From Flectobacillus sp049240685 (GTDB lineage Bacteria; Bacteroidota; Bacteroidia; Cytophagales; Spirosomataceae): DNA of 19,508 nt. Positions 1 to 7,152 of this stretch are shown in pieces. A program made the translations under genes and the position numbers. The stretch spans positions 1-19,508 of the forward strand of contig NZ_JBMLSD010000194.1 in NCBI RefSeq assembly GCF_049240685.1, read 5' to 3'. The notes beneath the pieces are model-generated. The model was not told where the DNA came from. It did not search any database and was given only the letters and a program-made list of their open reading frames with translations. Position 1 is the first letter of the stretch. Each line of letters opens with the position of its first letter.

Positions 1-8
1 AGAAATAC

Positions 9-48
9 TATTTAACTTTTAGCCTACTGCATAAAGCCTAAAGCTTAG
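9..48 (+). repeat. Partial copy of the heptad-word dispersed repeat
   Basis: A stretch reading TTTAACTTTT is followed by three 7-base words at 21-41 (AGCCTAC, TGCATAA, AGCCTAA). This is the same arrangement as in the better copies at 10913-11049 and 11066-11291, where TTTAACACTCT precedes TGCCTNN words. The rest of the copy may lie before the window. It is decayed, so the assignment rests on word phase and the short upstream match. Confidence 0.4.
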
Positions 49-52
49 AGCA

Positions 53-75
53 GGTAAAATTATTTTCATTTTACC
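53..75. other. Small inverted repeat (8-bp arms)
   Basis: GGTAAAAT at 53-60 pairs perfectly with ATTTTACC at 68-75 across a 7-base loop. No T-run follows on the plus strand. It may belong to the 3' region of a gene to the left of the window. Function unknown. Confidence 0.35.
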
Positions 76-151
76 CACTTACATATAATGTTGTTAATGT
101 TTTAAGATTAACGTACTTAAACAGACAGCGTAAAGACTGTGTGGTTTTTAG

Positions 152-178
152 AAAAAAGCTAAACGGCTTAGCTTTTTT
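152..178. terminator. Rho-independent terminator, bidirectional
   Basis: AAAAAAGCTAA (152-162) and TTAGCTTTTTT (168-178) form a perfect 11-bp stem around a 5-base loop. The stem starts with an A-run and ends with a T-run, so it could stop transcription from either strand. No gene is visible nearby inside the window, so it most likely ends a gene located before position 1. Confidence 0.7.
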
Positions 179-200
179 AGATAGATATTTAGGGTAATTA

Positions 201-221
201 CTGAAAACATGTAGTTTTCAG
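201..221. other. Stem-loop (8-bp perfect arms)
   Basis: CTGAAAAC (201-208) and GTTTTCAG (214-221) are perfect complements around the 5-base loop ATGTA. The downstream sequence is only moderately T-rich. It lies 22 bases after the terminator at 152-178 and could be a second-stage terminator or an RNA structure. Confidence 0.4.
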
Positions 222-303
222 CGTTTTCATGGTGTGTAATTCTTTTTCAAATAATACTATAATTTTTCTATTACTTTTAAAAATGTATTGTCAAGCTCTC
301 ATA

Positions 304-410
304 ACTGGACAAAATTGAATTTGCTAGTTCAAGGCTCAGTCTGGAATTTGAAACTGTTTTTTTAAATTTCAGTAAAAGTTTCAACACCTAAACCACAATC
401 ACTCATTCTG
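304..410 (+). repeat. Diverged relative of the MITE-like element at 8669-8812
   Basis: ACTGGACAAAATTGA at 304-318 is identical to 8676-8690. The homology continues with gaps through a decayed central stem (AGTTCAAGGCT...) and a shared segment of the type TTTRAAACTGTTTTT...TTCAGT. The clean right-hand inverted end of the 8669-8812 copy is not visible here. This looks like a degraded copy of the same small mobile or structural repeat. Outside it, 222-765 holds nothing else I can support: no ORF of useful length and no recognisable RNA gene. Confidence 0.55.
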
Positions 411-765
411 TCTATGAATCAGTGCCACTTCACCCCATACAAGCTAACTATTTGACTATCAAGTAAATTCCACAAGTCAAAACAATAGACGTAAATTTCA
501 TTTAACTTCTCAAAAACGTTAGCTGGAGCAGAAAAAAATAACAGGAACAAATAAATGGGAAAATATGGAACATATTTCATCAAATAGTTTAATACTAAAA
601 ACTATTCATATCAAGAGTATCATCCAAACAAGTAATTGTCTGCAATTTTGTAAAAAAAGATACCCCTGAATATTATTGATGTGAAAAAATCTCAAACAAA
701 AGACACAACCAGAATCGGGTGGAATACATCAAATAATAGCTTTCAAAATAGATAATCATGCAAAA

Positions 766-868
766 TATGACTCAGCTTATTGGGCTTGAAGCAATAGGTA
801 AAACATATTTGCCTATTTACAACCAATATTTTGTGCTTTTAGCTCAAAGCCTAAGACCTACAGCCTAA
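766..868 (+). repeat. Heptad-word dispersed repeat, diverged copy
   Basis: The segment follows the family order seen at 11066-11291: an AGCTTATTGGGC-like head, an AAAACATA core, then 7-base words at 841-868 (AGCTCAA, AGCCTAA, GACCTAC, AGCCTAA). It lies upstream of the sigma factor gene. The words match the consensus loosely but keep exact 7-base spacing. Confidence 0.5.
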
Positions 869-1130
869 TAAGTAAATTAGATACAAATCTATTTTGCTTA
901 TGATTCAATATTTCACCCGCAAGAATGATACCAAATTATTACAGTATAAAAGTAAAGTCCATGCGCAGATAGATGCTATAAGTATCTCAGCTTTATCAAA
1001 TTCGATTAACGTTATATCATATTATCCAAATTCTTTCACATCCTACCATCAAGATTATTTTTTGAGTATAACTCTCTTATCAACAGTCTTTATTGTTAAA
1101 ATCATTTTTTACCTGATCTTAAACCTAACT

Positions 1131-1739
1131 ATGTCCAATTCATCCACTCAATACGATGAATTAATGCTATGGAATGATTTACGCAATGGAGACGAAGAAG
1201 CTTTAGCTCAACTCTTACGTCTGTATGCTAAATCCTTAATTAGCTATGGCCGCAAAATGGTCACTGATGACGCATTAATAGAAGATTGCATTCAGGAGGT
1301 ATTTATTCAACTCTGGCAGTACCGGCAGAATCTTAAAGTTGAGGTAGGCTCCGTAAAAGCCTATTTGTTTGCAGCTGTAAGAAGAAGAATCATTTCTGAA
1401 ATAAAAAAAAATGAAACAATTTCTCTTTACGAACATTCTAATTCGGAAAGCTATTTTGACATCGACTTTTCGATTGAAGAGAAAATCGTGAAAGACGAAA
1501 CTGAACTTCAACGGGTAAGGCTAATCAACGAACGTTTAAATCATCTTCCCAAAAGACAAAAAGAAGTTGTCTATCTCAAATTCTACAAGGAACTATCCAA
1601 TCAAGAAATTGCTAAAACTATGGGAGTAAAATACCAATCAGTTAGCAATTTAATCCATGAGGCTCTTACCTTATTACGTACGCTCTTCCCAGACGATGCC
1701 ATTTGGTTTGGGCTAATAGTTTGGTTTTTTGGGTGGTGA
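1131..1739 (+). CDS. ECF (sigma-70 family) RNA polymerase sigma factor, FecI-like
   Basis: A 202-residue extracytoplasmic-function sigma factor, expected to direct RNA polymerase to a small regulon that includes the neighbouring transporter genes. Region 2 spans about residues 20-90 and contains the core-binding helix pattern DALIEDCIQEVFIQLW (47-62). Region 4 spans about 133-185, with LPKRQKEVVYLKFYKELSNQ followed by the DNA-recognition helix around SVSNLIHEALTLLR. The frame is open back to 894, but residues before the ATG at 1131 look like translated non-coding sequence, and the 202-residue form has the family's usual length and N-terminus. The last 12 residues are strikingly hydrophobic (IWFGLIVWFFGW); hydrophobic tails occur in Bacteroidota ECF factors, and this one might touch the anti-sigma factor or membrane. 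The next gene encodes its likely FecR partner. No TTTG/TANNTTTG promoter was recognised. Confidence 0.9.
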   Translation: MSNSSTQYDELMLWNDLRNGDEEALAQLLRLYAKSLISYGRKMVTDDALIEDCIQEVFIQLWQYRQNLKVEVGSVKAYLFAAVRRRIISEIKKNETISLYEHSNSESYFDIDFSIEEKIVKDETELQRVRLINERLNHLPKRQKEVVYLKFYKELSNQEIAKTMGVKYQSVSNLIHEALTLLRTLFPDDAIWFGLIVWFFGW

Positions 1740-1747
1740 GATAGTGC

Positions 1748-2245
1748 TATTAGGGGTTAGGGTATAGGGTTTAGGCAAGGAGTTCTTTATTTAGATATAA
1801 AGGCACAAAGTGTGTTTTAGTACAAAAGTGGCAGAGGCACAAAGGCACAAAGTGTGCTTATTTAGATATACTCCTTCCCTTTATGCCTTGGTGTTTCCTT
1901 AAAAAACTCTTTAGCTACCCCTTTTCCCCTTTACCACTTTGTGCCTNNNNNNNNNNNNNNNNNNNNNNNNNNNNNNNNNNNNNNNNNNNNNNNNNNNNNN
2001 NNNNNNNNNNNNNNNNNNNNNNNNNNNNNNNNNNNNNNNNNNNNNNTGTTTCCTTAAAAAACTCTTTAGCTACCCCTTTTCCCCTTTACCACTTTGTGCC
2101 TTTGTGCCTATGTACCTCTGTGCCTCTGTGCCTAAACAAAAAACTCCTTGCCTAAACCCTTTCCCCTCTACCACTTTGTACCTTTGTGCCTCTGTGCCTA
2201 AAAAAACCTCCTTGCCTAAACCCTATCCCCTAATCCCTAAAATCA
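1748..2245. repeat. Large inverted, phrase-like repeat array between sigma and anti-sigma genes
   Basis: The whole intergenic region is built of recurring phrases. AGGGTTTAGGCAAGGAGTT at 1766-1784 is the exact reverse complement of 2142-2160 (19 bases). AGGCACAAAGGCACAAAGTG at 1835-1854 is the exact reverse complement of 2090-2109 (20 bases). The right arm also contains tandem octamers of type CTNTGTGC (five from 2092, three from 2172) and near-tandem units of about 60-75 bases that begin ACTCYTT and run through a C-rich block to ACCACTTTGT. The outer edges carry TTAGGG-like blocks on the left and CCCTAA-like blocks on the right. An assembly gap sits in the middle, so the true length is unknown. 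Confidence 0.85.
1947..2046. other. Assembly gap (100 N) with identical 55-base flanks
   Basis: Exactly 100 N. The 55 bases before the gap (1892-1946) are identical to the 55 bases after it (2047-2101). This is what is expected when two contigs that overlap by one k-mer are scaffolded without merging. Any reading frame across the N is meaningless. Confidence 0.97.
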
Positions 2246-2321
2246 TTTTTTTTTACAAAAAAGCAGTATAAAAAAACCAAAAGTTTTCTACTGTATATAA
2301 AAGGCGACTTATTACTATTTT

Positions 2322-3419
2322 ATGAAAAAATATAGTGATTACATGATAGAAGATTTTCTCTTAGATTCAACCTTCGTAGAATGGGTCAAATCGGAGGGAT
2401 ATCGAAATAATTCTCACCCATGGACACAATGGTCTCAACAACACCCCAGCCAGCAATACTTGGTCAAACAAGCCCGAGAGTTTATTTTGGCTACAGGCAT
2501 ACATGAAAAGCCTATCTCAGAAGAACAAATTGAAAGACTAATTACAAATACACATAATAGAATACAAGAAGAAGAAACGCTGGAACTTGAAATCAACGAG
2601 CATGTAGCTTGGTACCAACATAACACTTGGAAATGGTCTATTGCCGCCACAATATTCCTTCTCTTTAGTGTGAGCTTGTGGTGGTATACCGACAAAAGTG
2701 TGAATCCACAGCTGTCGCACCTTTCGCAAAAAGCAATAGAGGCATTGATTTCAAAAACTAATACAAGCAAATTAAAAATGCCTGTAAGATTACCCGATGG
2801 AAGTTCTTTATTGCTAGAACCTAACAGTACGATTCAGTTTCCAGCAAGTTTTGACAATTCTCCTAATCGCGAGGTGTATTTGGATGGACAAGCTTTTTTT
2901 GAGGTAGTCAAAAACCCTCAACAACCCTTTTTGGTGCATGCCAAAACTACCATTGTCAAAGTATTGGGCACCAGCTTTACGGTACAGTCTTTCAACAAAG
3001 AAAAAGAAGTAAAAGTAGTAGTAAAAACAGGAAAGGTAATGGTGTACGAAAAAGAGGAAGAAGAAAATAATCGAGTGACTTTATTACCAAATCAGCAAGT
3101 AATAGTGGATGAACAAAATTTGATGCAAGCCACCGCTATTAGTTCCGAACAAGTAGCCTCTATTACCTCCAAAACAAGCACCGCAATAGAATTTAACGAA
3201 AGTCCTGTAGCTCAGATTTTTAAGAAACTAGAAAGTCTGTATGGCGTACATATCTATTTTGACCAAAAGTTGTTAGAAGACTGCTCACTCACCACTACAC
3301 TCGGCGAAGAGCCACTTTTTACTAAACTTCAAATCGTTTGTGAGTCCATCGGCCCCAATACCAAATTTGAAGTTGTTAATGAGAAAATTATTATTCAATC
3401 ACTCGGATGTAACCAATAA
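2322..3419 (+). CDS. FecR-family anti-sigma factor with C-terminal DUF4974 domain
   Basis: A 365-residue inner-membrane regulator that should hold the preceding sigma factor in check and receive the signal from the STN domain of the downstream SusC. Residues 1-100 are the cytoplasmic sigma-binding part. One membrane helix lies at about 104-122 (WKWSIAATIFLLFSVSLWW). The periplasmic FecR domain covers about 152-260, with RLPDGS (156-161), EVYLDGQAFFEV (184-195), VLGTSF (214-219) and VKTGKVMV (234-241). A DUF4974-type domain at about 288-358 begins FNESPVAQIFKKLESLYGV; in this family it is the part thought to meet the receptor's STN domain. Length and order are typical. The gene is in the same direction as the sigma gene but separated from it by the repeat array. 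The start at 2322 is the only reasonable ATG. Confidence 0.93.
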   Translation: MKKYSDYMIEDFLLDSTFVEWVKSEGYRNNSHPWTQWSQQHPSQQYLVKQAREFILATGIHEKPISEEQIERLITNTHNRIQEEETLELEINEHVAWYQHNTWKWSIAATIFLLFSVSLWWYTDKSVNPQLSHLSQKAIEALISKTNTSKLKMPVRLPDGSSLLLEPNSTIQFPASFDNSPNREVYLDGQAFFEVVKNPQQPFLVHAKTTIVKVLGTSFTVQSFNKEKEVKVVVKTGKVMVYEKEEEENNRVTLLPNQQVIVDEQNLMQATAISSEQVASITSKTSTAIEFNESPVAQIFKKLESLYGVHIYFDQKLLEDCSLTTTLGEEPLFTKLQIVCESIGPNTKFEVVNEKIIIQSLGCNQ

Positions 3420-3467
3420 ATCAATGCAATGAAAAACCTACTTAACTCATTCTCTCCTTAACAAAAA

Positions 3468-3510
3468 AAGGTGTAAGTCGTGGTGGCACACAACAAACAC
3501 CTTGAGTTTT
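3468..3510 (+). terminator. Candidate attenuator or terminator hairpin between fecR and susC
   Basis: AAGGTGT (3468-3474) pairs with ACACCTT (3497-3503). A smaller inner pairing GTGG/CCAC-like is possible in the 22-base loop. GAGTTTTT follows. It lies in the 176-base spacer after the anti-sigma gene and before susC, so it could lower read-through into the transporter genes. The stem is short, so this is tentative. Confidence 0.4.
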
Positions 3511-3533
3511 TCCCCTTTCTGTCTGCTCAACAT

Positions 3534-3570
3534 ACCCTTTTTTCAAAGGGTCAGGGGATGTTTTTGTTTT
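3534..3570 (+). terminator. Second hairpin with T-rich tail upstream of susC
   Basis: ACCCTTT (3534-3540) and AAAGGGT (3545-3551) form a perfect 7-bp stem with the tetraloop TTTC. A T-rich stretch (GTTTTTGTTTT) starts about 8 bases later. It may act with the hairpin at 3468 to separate fecR transcription from susC transcription. The offset T-run makes it a weak terminator candidate. Confidence 0.4.
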
Positions 3571-3595
3571 ATTCAACAGAAAACTATTCAAGTTT

Positions 3596-6500
3596 ATGAA
3601 AAAAAATCGACAATCAAAGGCTTTTTGGCTTACTATTATGAGAATTACTGGAATGCAGTTTTTCATGATTCTATTCCTCACGAGTTTTGCTTGGGCCAAA
3701 ACCTCTGCTCAGGAAGAACTCAACAAAAAGATAAGTATCTCTATTGATGGAATAGTCTTAAAATCAGCTTTACAAAAAATTGAAAAGACTGCTCAAATAA
3801 GAATTTCTTACAACTCACAGGTTGTTCCGCTGAATCGTCCTGTTACTTTATTGGCAAATAACGAGCGTGTTGGAGATGTACTTGAGCGTTTACTCAAACC
3901 TCTTTCGGTAACGTATGTAATGTTTAACAATCAAATTGTTTTACGTAAAATCGAAGCTCCCAGTACCCCCACTCCACCCACCAACGCCCCAGAAACAGAG
4001 CGAGAAAACGTGGTGGCTTTACCGACTGTTTCAGGAACTATTACCGATGAAAAAGGGAAAGCCCTCCCTGGGGTAAACATTACGATTAAGGGCACCACAA
4101 AAGGAACAAATTCGGACGCAAGCGGTCACTTCAAAATCGAAGTTCCTACTGAAAACACAACCTTAGTGTTTAGCTACGTTGGCTATGTTAAACAAGAAGT
4201 AGTGGTTGGTAATCGTACCGTGTTCAATATCTCTTTGGCACTCGAACTCCAATCGCTCGATGAAGTTGTGGTGGTAGGTTATGGAACTCAAAGCAAAAGA
4301 GCGGTATCGGGTGCAGTATCATCAGTAGGTTTTAAGCAGTTTCAAGACCGTTCATTTAGCAATGTCACACAAGCACTTTCTGGTCAGATTGCTGGGGTAA
4401 ATATCAGCCAAAGTCAAGGTGCTCCTGGGGTATCTCCTATTATTCGTATTCGCGGTGTAAGCTCCATTACAGCTGGCACCAACCCACTTTTTGTGGTGGA
4501 TGGCGTACCACTCGAAAACTTCAACCTCAACATGGTAAATCCTCAAGATATTGAATCTGTGGAGGTATTGAAGGATGCTTCTTCAGCTGCAATCTATGGT
4601 TCTAGAGGGGCCAATGGCGTTATTTTGGTTACGACCAAATTAGGAAAAGCAGGCAAAACCACCTTCAGTGTGGGCTACGAATCGGGGGTGCAAAGCGTAG
4701 AAAGACGTGTTAAAATGATGGATGCTCAACAGTGGATTAATTATTACATCGATGCTCACAACAATGCTTGGGTTGATTTGAATCCAGCAAAAAACAAAGC
4801 CTCTGACCCAAATAGTGTAAGAGGTTCTGTCTACAAAATTCCTGATGAGTTTTTGACTAATCCTCAACAGTTTGGCAAAGGAACCGATTGGCAAGATGTC
4901 ATGTTTAGAGTAGCTCCTTCTCAAAATGCACAATTTTCAGCATCGGGTGGTACAGACAAAACACAGTTTATGTTTTCGGCGGCGTACTTGAGTCAAGATG
5001 CTGTTTTGGACCAAAACTATTACAAACGTCTTTCGTTACGTTCAAATATCAAACATCAATTGAGTAATAAATTTACCATTGGTTTGAACCTTGGCGTTAC
5101 AGGAATTTTTGATAGAACCGACGGTACACAAGGAAAAAGTGATGTGGTAAGTTTGGGACTGCAAAGCGACCCTATTTTTCCTGTTTACAACGAAAACGGT
5201 AATATTGGCTATCGTGACCCTAACTCAGTTTGGAACAAATATGTAGCCTACAACGACCTCAACTTATGGCATCCCTATTCATTGACACGTTATATCCACA
5301 AGCAAAATAAGACCTTCAATACTTTGGCTACGGGCTTTTTGGAATACAAAATTTTGGACGATTTAAAATTCAAAACCAGTATCAGCGCCAATTTGTACAA
5401 CACTCGTTACAATTCATATCGTGTCAACAAACAAGGCTATGGCTACTCAGGTATACTTCCTGCCGAAGGTTATTCAACAAGTGGATATAGTTTGAACTGG
5501 TTGAGCGAAAATACCTTAAACTATGACAAAAGCTTCGGTGATCACAATTTGGCTTTGCTTTTGGGCTATTCTGTTCAAAAACAACGCAACGAATTTGCCT
5601 CAATTACTTCTGGTAGTTTTCCAAACGATTTAGTTGAAACTCTCAATGCTGGAGTAGTTTCTGGTGGCTTTACCAATGCTTCGGAATGGGCTATGATTTC
5701 GTACTTGGCAAGAGCTCAATACAATTATTTGAATAGATATTTCTTTACGGCCGCAATCCGTCGTGATGGTAGTTCAAGATTCGGGGCAAATAGCCGTTGG
5801 GGATATTTCCCTTCAGTATCTGGTGCTTGGGTAGTTTCGGATGAAAACTTTATGAAAGATATTAGAGCAATTAATAACCTAAAATTAAGAGTAAGTTATG
5901 GTATGTCGGGTAACAACCAAATCCCAAATTATGGCTCTACTAGTTTATTAAGTTCTTCTAACTATGTTGCGGGCTCAACTTTGGCCTCTGGATTAGCGAT
6001 TTCGAATATTGCCAATACCAATTTAAAATGGGAACGTACAACGCAATTTAACCTCGGGTTAGACTTAAAACTATTGAATAATCGACTTGGTTTATCTGCT
6101 GAATATTACAATTCGACAACCAACGATATGTTGCTGAACGTACCTGTTCCAGATATTACGGGCTTCTCTACGCAGTTGACAAATATTGGTAAAATGGAAA
6201 ATAAAGGCGTTGAATTAAACTTGAATACCCAAAATGTCCAAACGCCTAAATTTAGTTGGTCAACCGATTTTAACTTTAGTTCAAACCGCAACAAAGTCTT
6301 GCAATTAGGTCAAAACAATGCGCCTATTACTTATACAGATTTTGTGGTTACAGTAAAAACAGAAGTTGGCCAACCTATCTCCAATTTCTTTGGATACATA
6401 GTAGATGGCGTATTCAAAAACCAAGCACAGGTAGATGCAACGCCACATTATTCGACCACAAAACCTGGAGACCCAATTATCAGAGATGTGAATGGAGATG

Positions 6501-7117
6501 GAAAAATCACGGTTGACGACCGTACAACCTTGGGGAATTATCAACCTGATTTCATGGCGGGTATTACCAACAACTTCTCTTATAAAGGCTTTGACCTGTC
6601 GTTTATGTTCCAAGGCTCATTTGGAGGTGAAATTGTCAACCAAAACTTCCGTTACTCTGGTTTTTGGAACAACGGACGTAATATGTACGCAGGTGTAGCC
6701 AATCGTTGGCGCTCAGAATCAGACCCTGGCGATGGCACTCATTTCAGAGCTACATTAGGTCTGACAGGTTTGCAAGACCAATTTACAAGTCTTTGGGTAG
6801 AAGATGCCTCATTTGTGAGATTGAAAAACATTCGTATTTCATACACTATACCCTCATTTATCACACAAAAAATACATTTGAAAACGGCTCGTGTGTACGT
6901 CAATGCCGAAAACGTGTATTTGTGGAGTAAGTACACCAACTATGACCCTGAAAATACTACTTACAACGCCTCTAACTTCTCGGGTGAAGCCAATGGTAAC
7001 TCTTCAAGTGGTTTGAACGCCTCTGGAAATGCGCCAAATGGTGCTTTCATTGGCGTAGATTATGGCTCATATCCCATCCCAAGAGTCATTACAATTGGTG
7101 CTAAGATAGATTTTTAA
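3596..7117 (+). CDS. SusC/RagA-family TonB-dependent outer-membrane transporter with STN signalling domain
   Basis: A 1173-residue outer-membrane transporter that should import a large ligand, using TonB energy, together with the SusD protein encoded next. The signal peptide is about residues 1-39 (hydrophobic run MQFFMILFLTSFAWA). An STN (secretin/TonB N-terminal short) domain occupies about 45-118; this marks receptors that signal to FecR. A carboxypeptidase-D-regulatory-like domain follows at about 144-222, then VVVGYG (225-230), the plug with NPQDIESVEVLKDASS (315-330) and YGSRGANGVILVTTK (334-348), and a beta-barrel to the C-terminus. A calcium-loop-like DVNGDGKITVDDR lies in the barrel part, as in many SusC proteins. 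susD starts 35 bases downstream. It has no degradative enzyme nearby, so the substrate is unknown. The start is chosen to keep the signal peptide. Confidence 0.95.
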   Translation: MKKNRQSKAFWLTIMRITGMQFFMILFLTSFAWAKTSAQEELNKKISISIDGIVLKSALQKIEKTAQIRISYNSQVVPLNRPVTLLANNERVGDVLERLLKPLSVTYVMFNNQIVLRKIEAPSTPTPPTNAPETERENVVALPTVSGTITDEKGKALPGVNITIKGTTKGTNSDASGHFKIEVPTENTTLVFSYVGYVKQEVVVGNRTVFNISLALELQSLDEVVVVGYGTQSKRAVSGAVSSVGFKQFQDRSFSNVTQALSGQIAGVNISQSQGAPGVSPIIRIRGVSSITAGTNPLFVVDGVPLENFNLNMVNPQDIESVEVLKDASSAAIYGSRGANGVILVTTKLGKAGKTTFSVGYESGVQSVERRVKMMDAQQWINYYIDAHNNAWVDLNPAKNKASDPNSVRGSVYKIPDEFLTNPQQFGKGTDWQDVMFRVAPSQNAQFSASGGTDKTQFMFSAAYLSQDAVLDQNYYKRLSLRSNIKHQLSNKFTIGLNLGVTGIFDRTDGTQGKSDVVSLGLQSDPIFPVYNENGNIGYRDPNSVWNKYVAYNDLNLWHPYSLTRYIHKQNKTFNTLATGFLEYKILDDLKFKTSISANLYNTRYNSYRVNKQGYGYSGILPAEGYSTSGYSLNWLSENTLNYDKSFGDHNLALLLGYSVQKQRNEFASITSGSFPNDLVETLNAGVVSGGFTNASEWAMISYLARAQYNYLNRYFFTAAIRRDGSSRFGANSRWGYFPSVSGAWVVSDENFMKDIRAINNLKLRVSYGMSGNNQIPNYGSTSLLSSSNYVAGSTLASGLAISNIANTNLKWERTTQFNLGLDLKLLNNRLGLSAEYYNSTTNDMLLNVPVPDITGFSTQLTNIGKMENKGVELNLNTQNVQTPKFSWSTDFNFSSNRNKVLQLGQNNAPITYTDFVVTVKTEVGQPISNFFGYIVDGVFKNQAQVDATPHYSTTKPGDPIIRDVNGDGKITVDDRTTLGNYQPDFMAGITNNFSYKGFDLSFMFQGSFGGEIVNQNFRYSGFWNNGRNMYAGVANRWRSESDPGDGTHFRATLGLTGLQDQFTSLWVEDASFVRLKNIRISYTIPSFITQKIHLKTARVYVNAENVYLWSKYTNYDPENTTYNASNFSGEANGNSSSGLNASGNAPNGAFIGVDYGSYPIPRVITIGAKIDF

Positions 7118-7152
7118 TCAATGTTTTTTAAACTTCAAAAAACAGGATAGAC

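Noticed and set aside
894..1130. An N-terminal extension of 79 residues on the sigma factor
   Set aside because: It is open by chance in AT-rich DNA, has no sigma-like features and would put region 2 far from the N-terminus; the ATG at 1131 gives a normal ECF sigma protein.
1749..1775. Telomere-like TTAGGG blocks
   Set aside because: Only two or three irregular TTAGGG-like units, repeated in inverted form at the other side of the repeat; they are part of the phrase repeat and not a telomere.
1883..2271. Two short open frames across the N run
   Set aside because: They translate C-rich repeat phrases and unknown bases; no coding character.
3502..3747. An 81-residue frame overlapping the susC start
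   Set aside because: It overlaps the susC signal peptide and STN coding in another frame; susC is certain.
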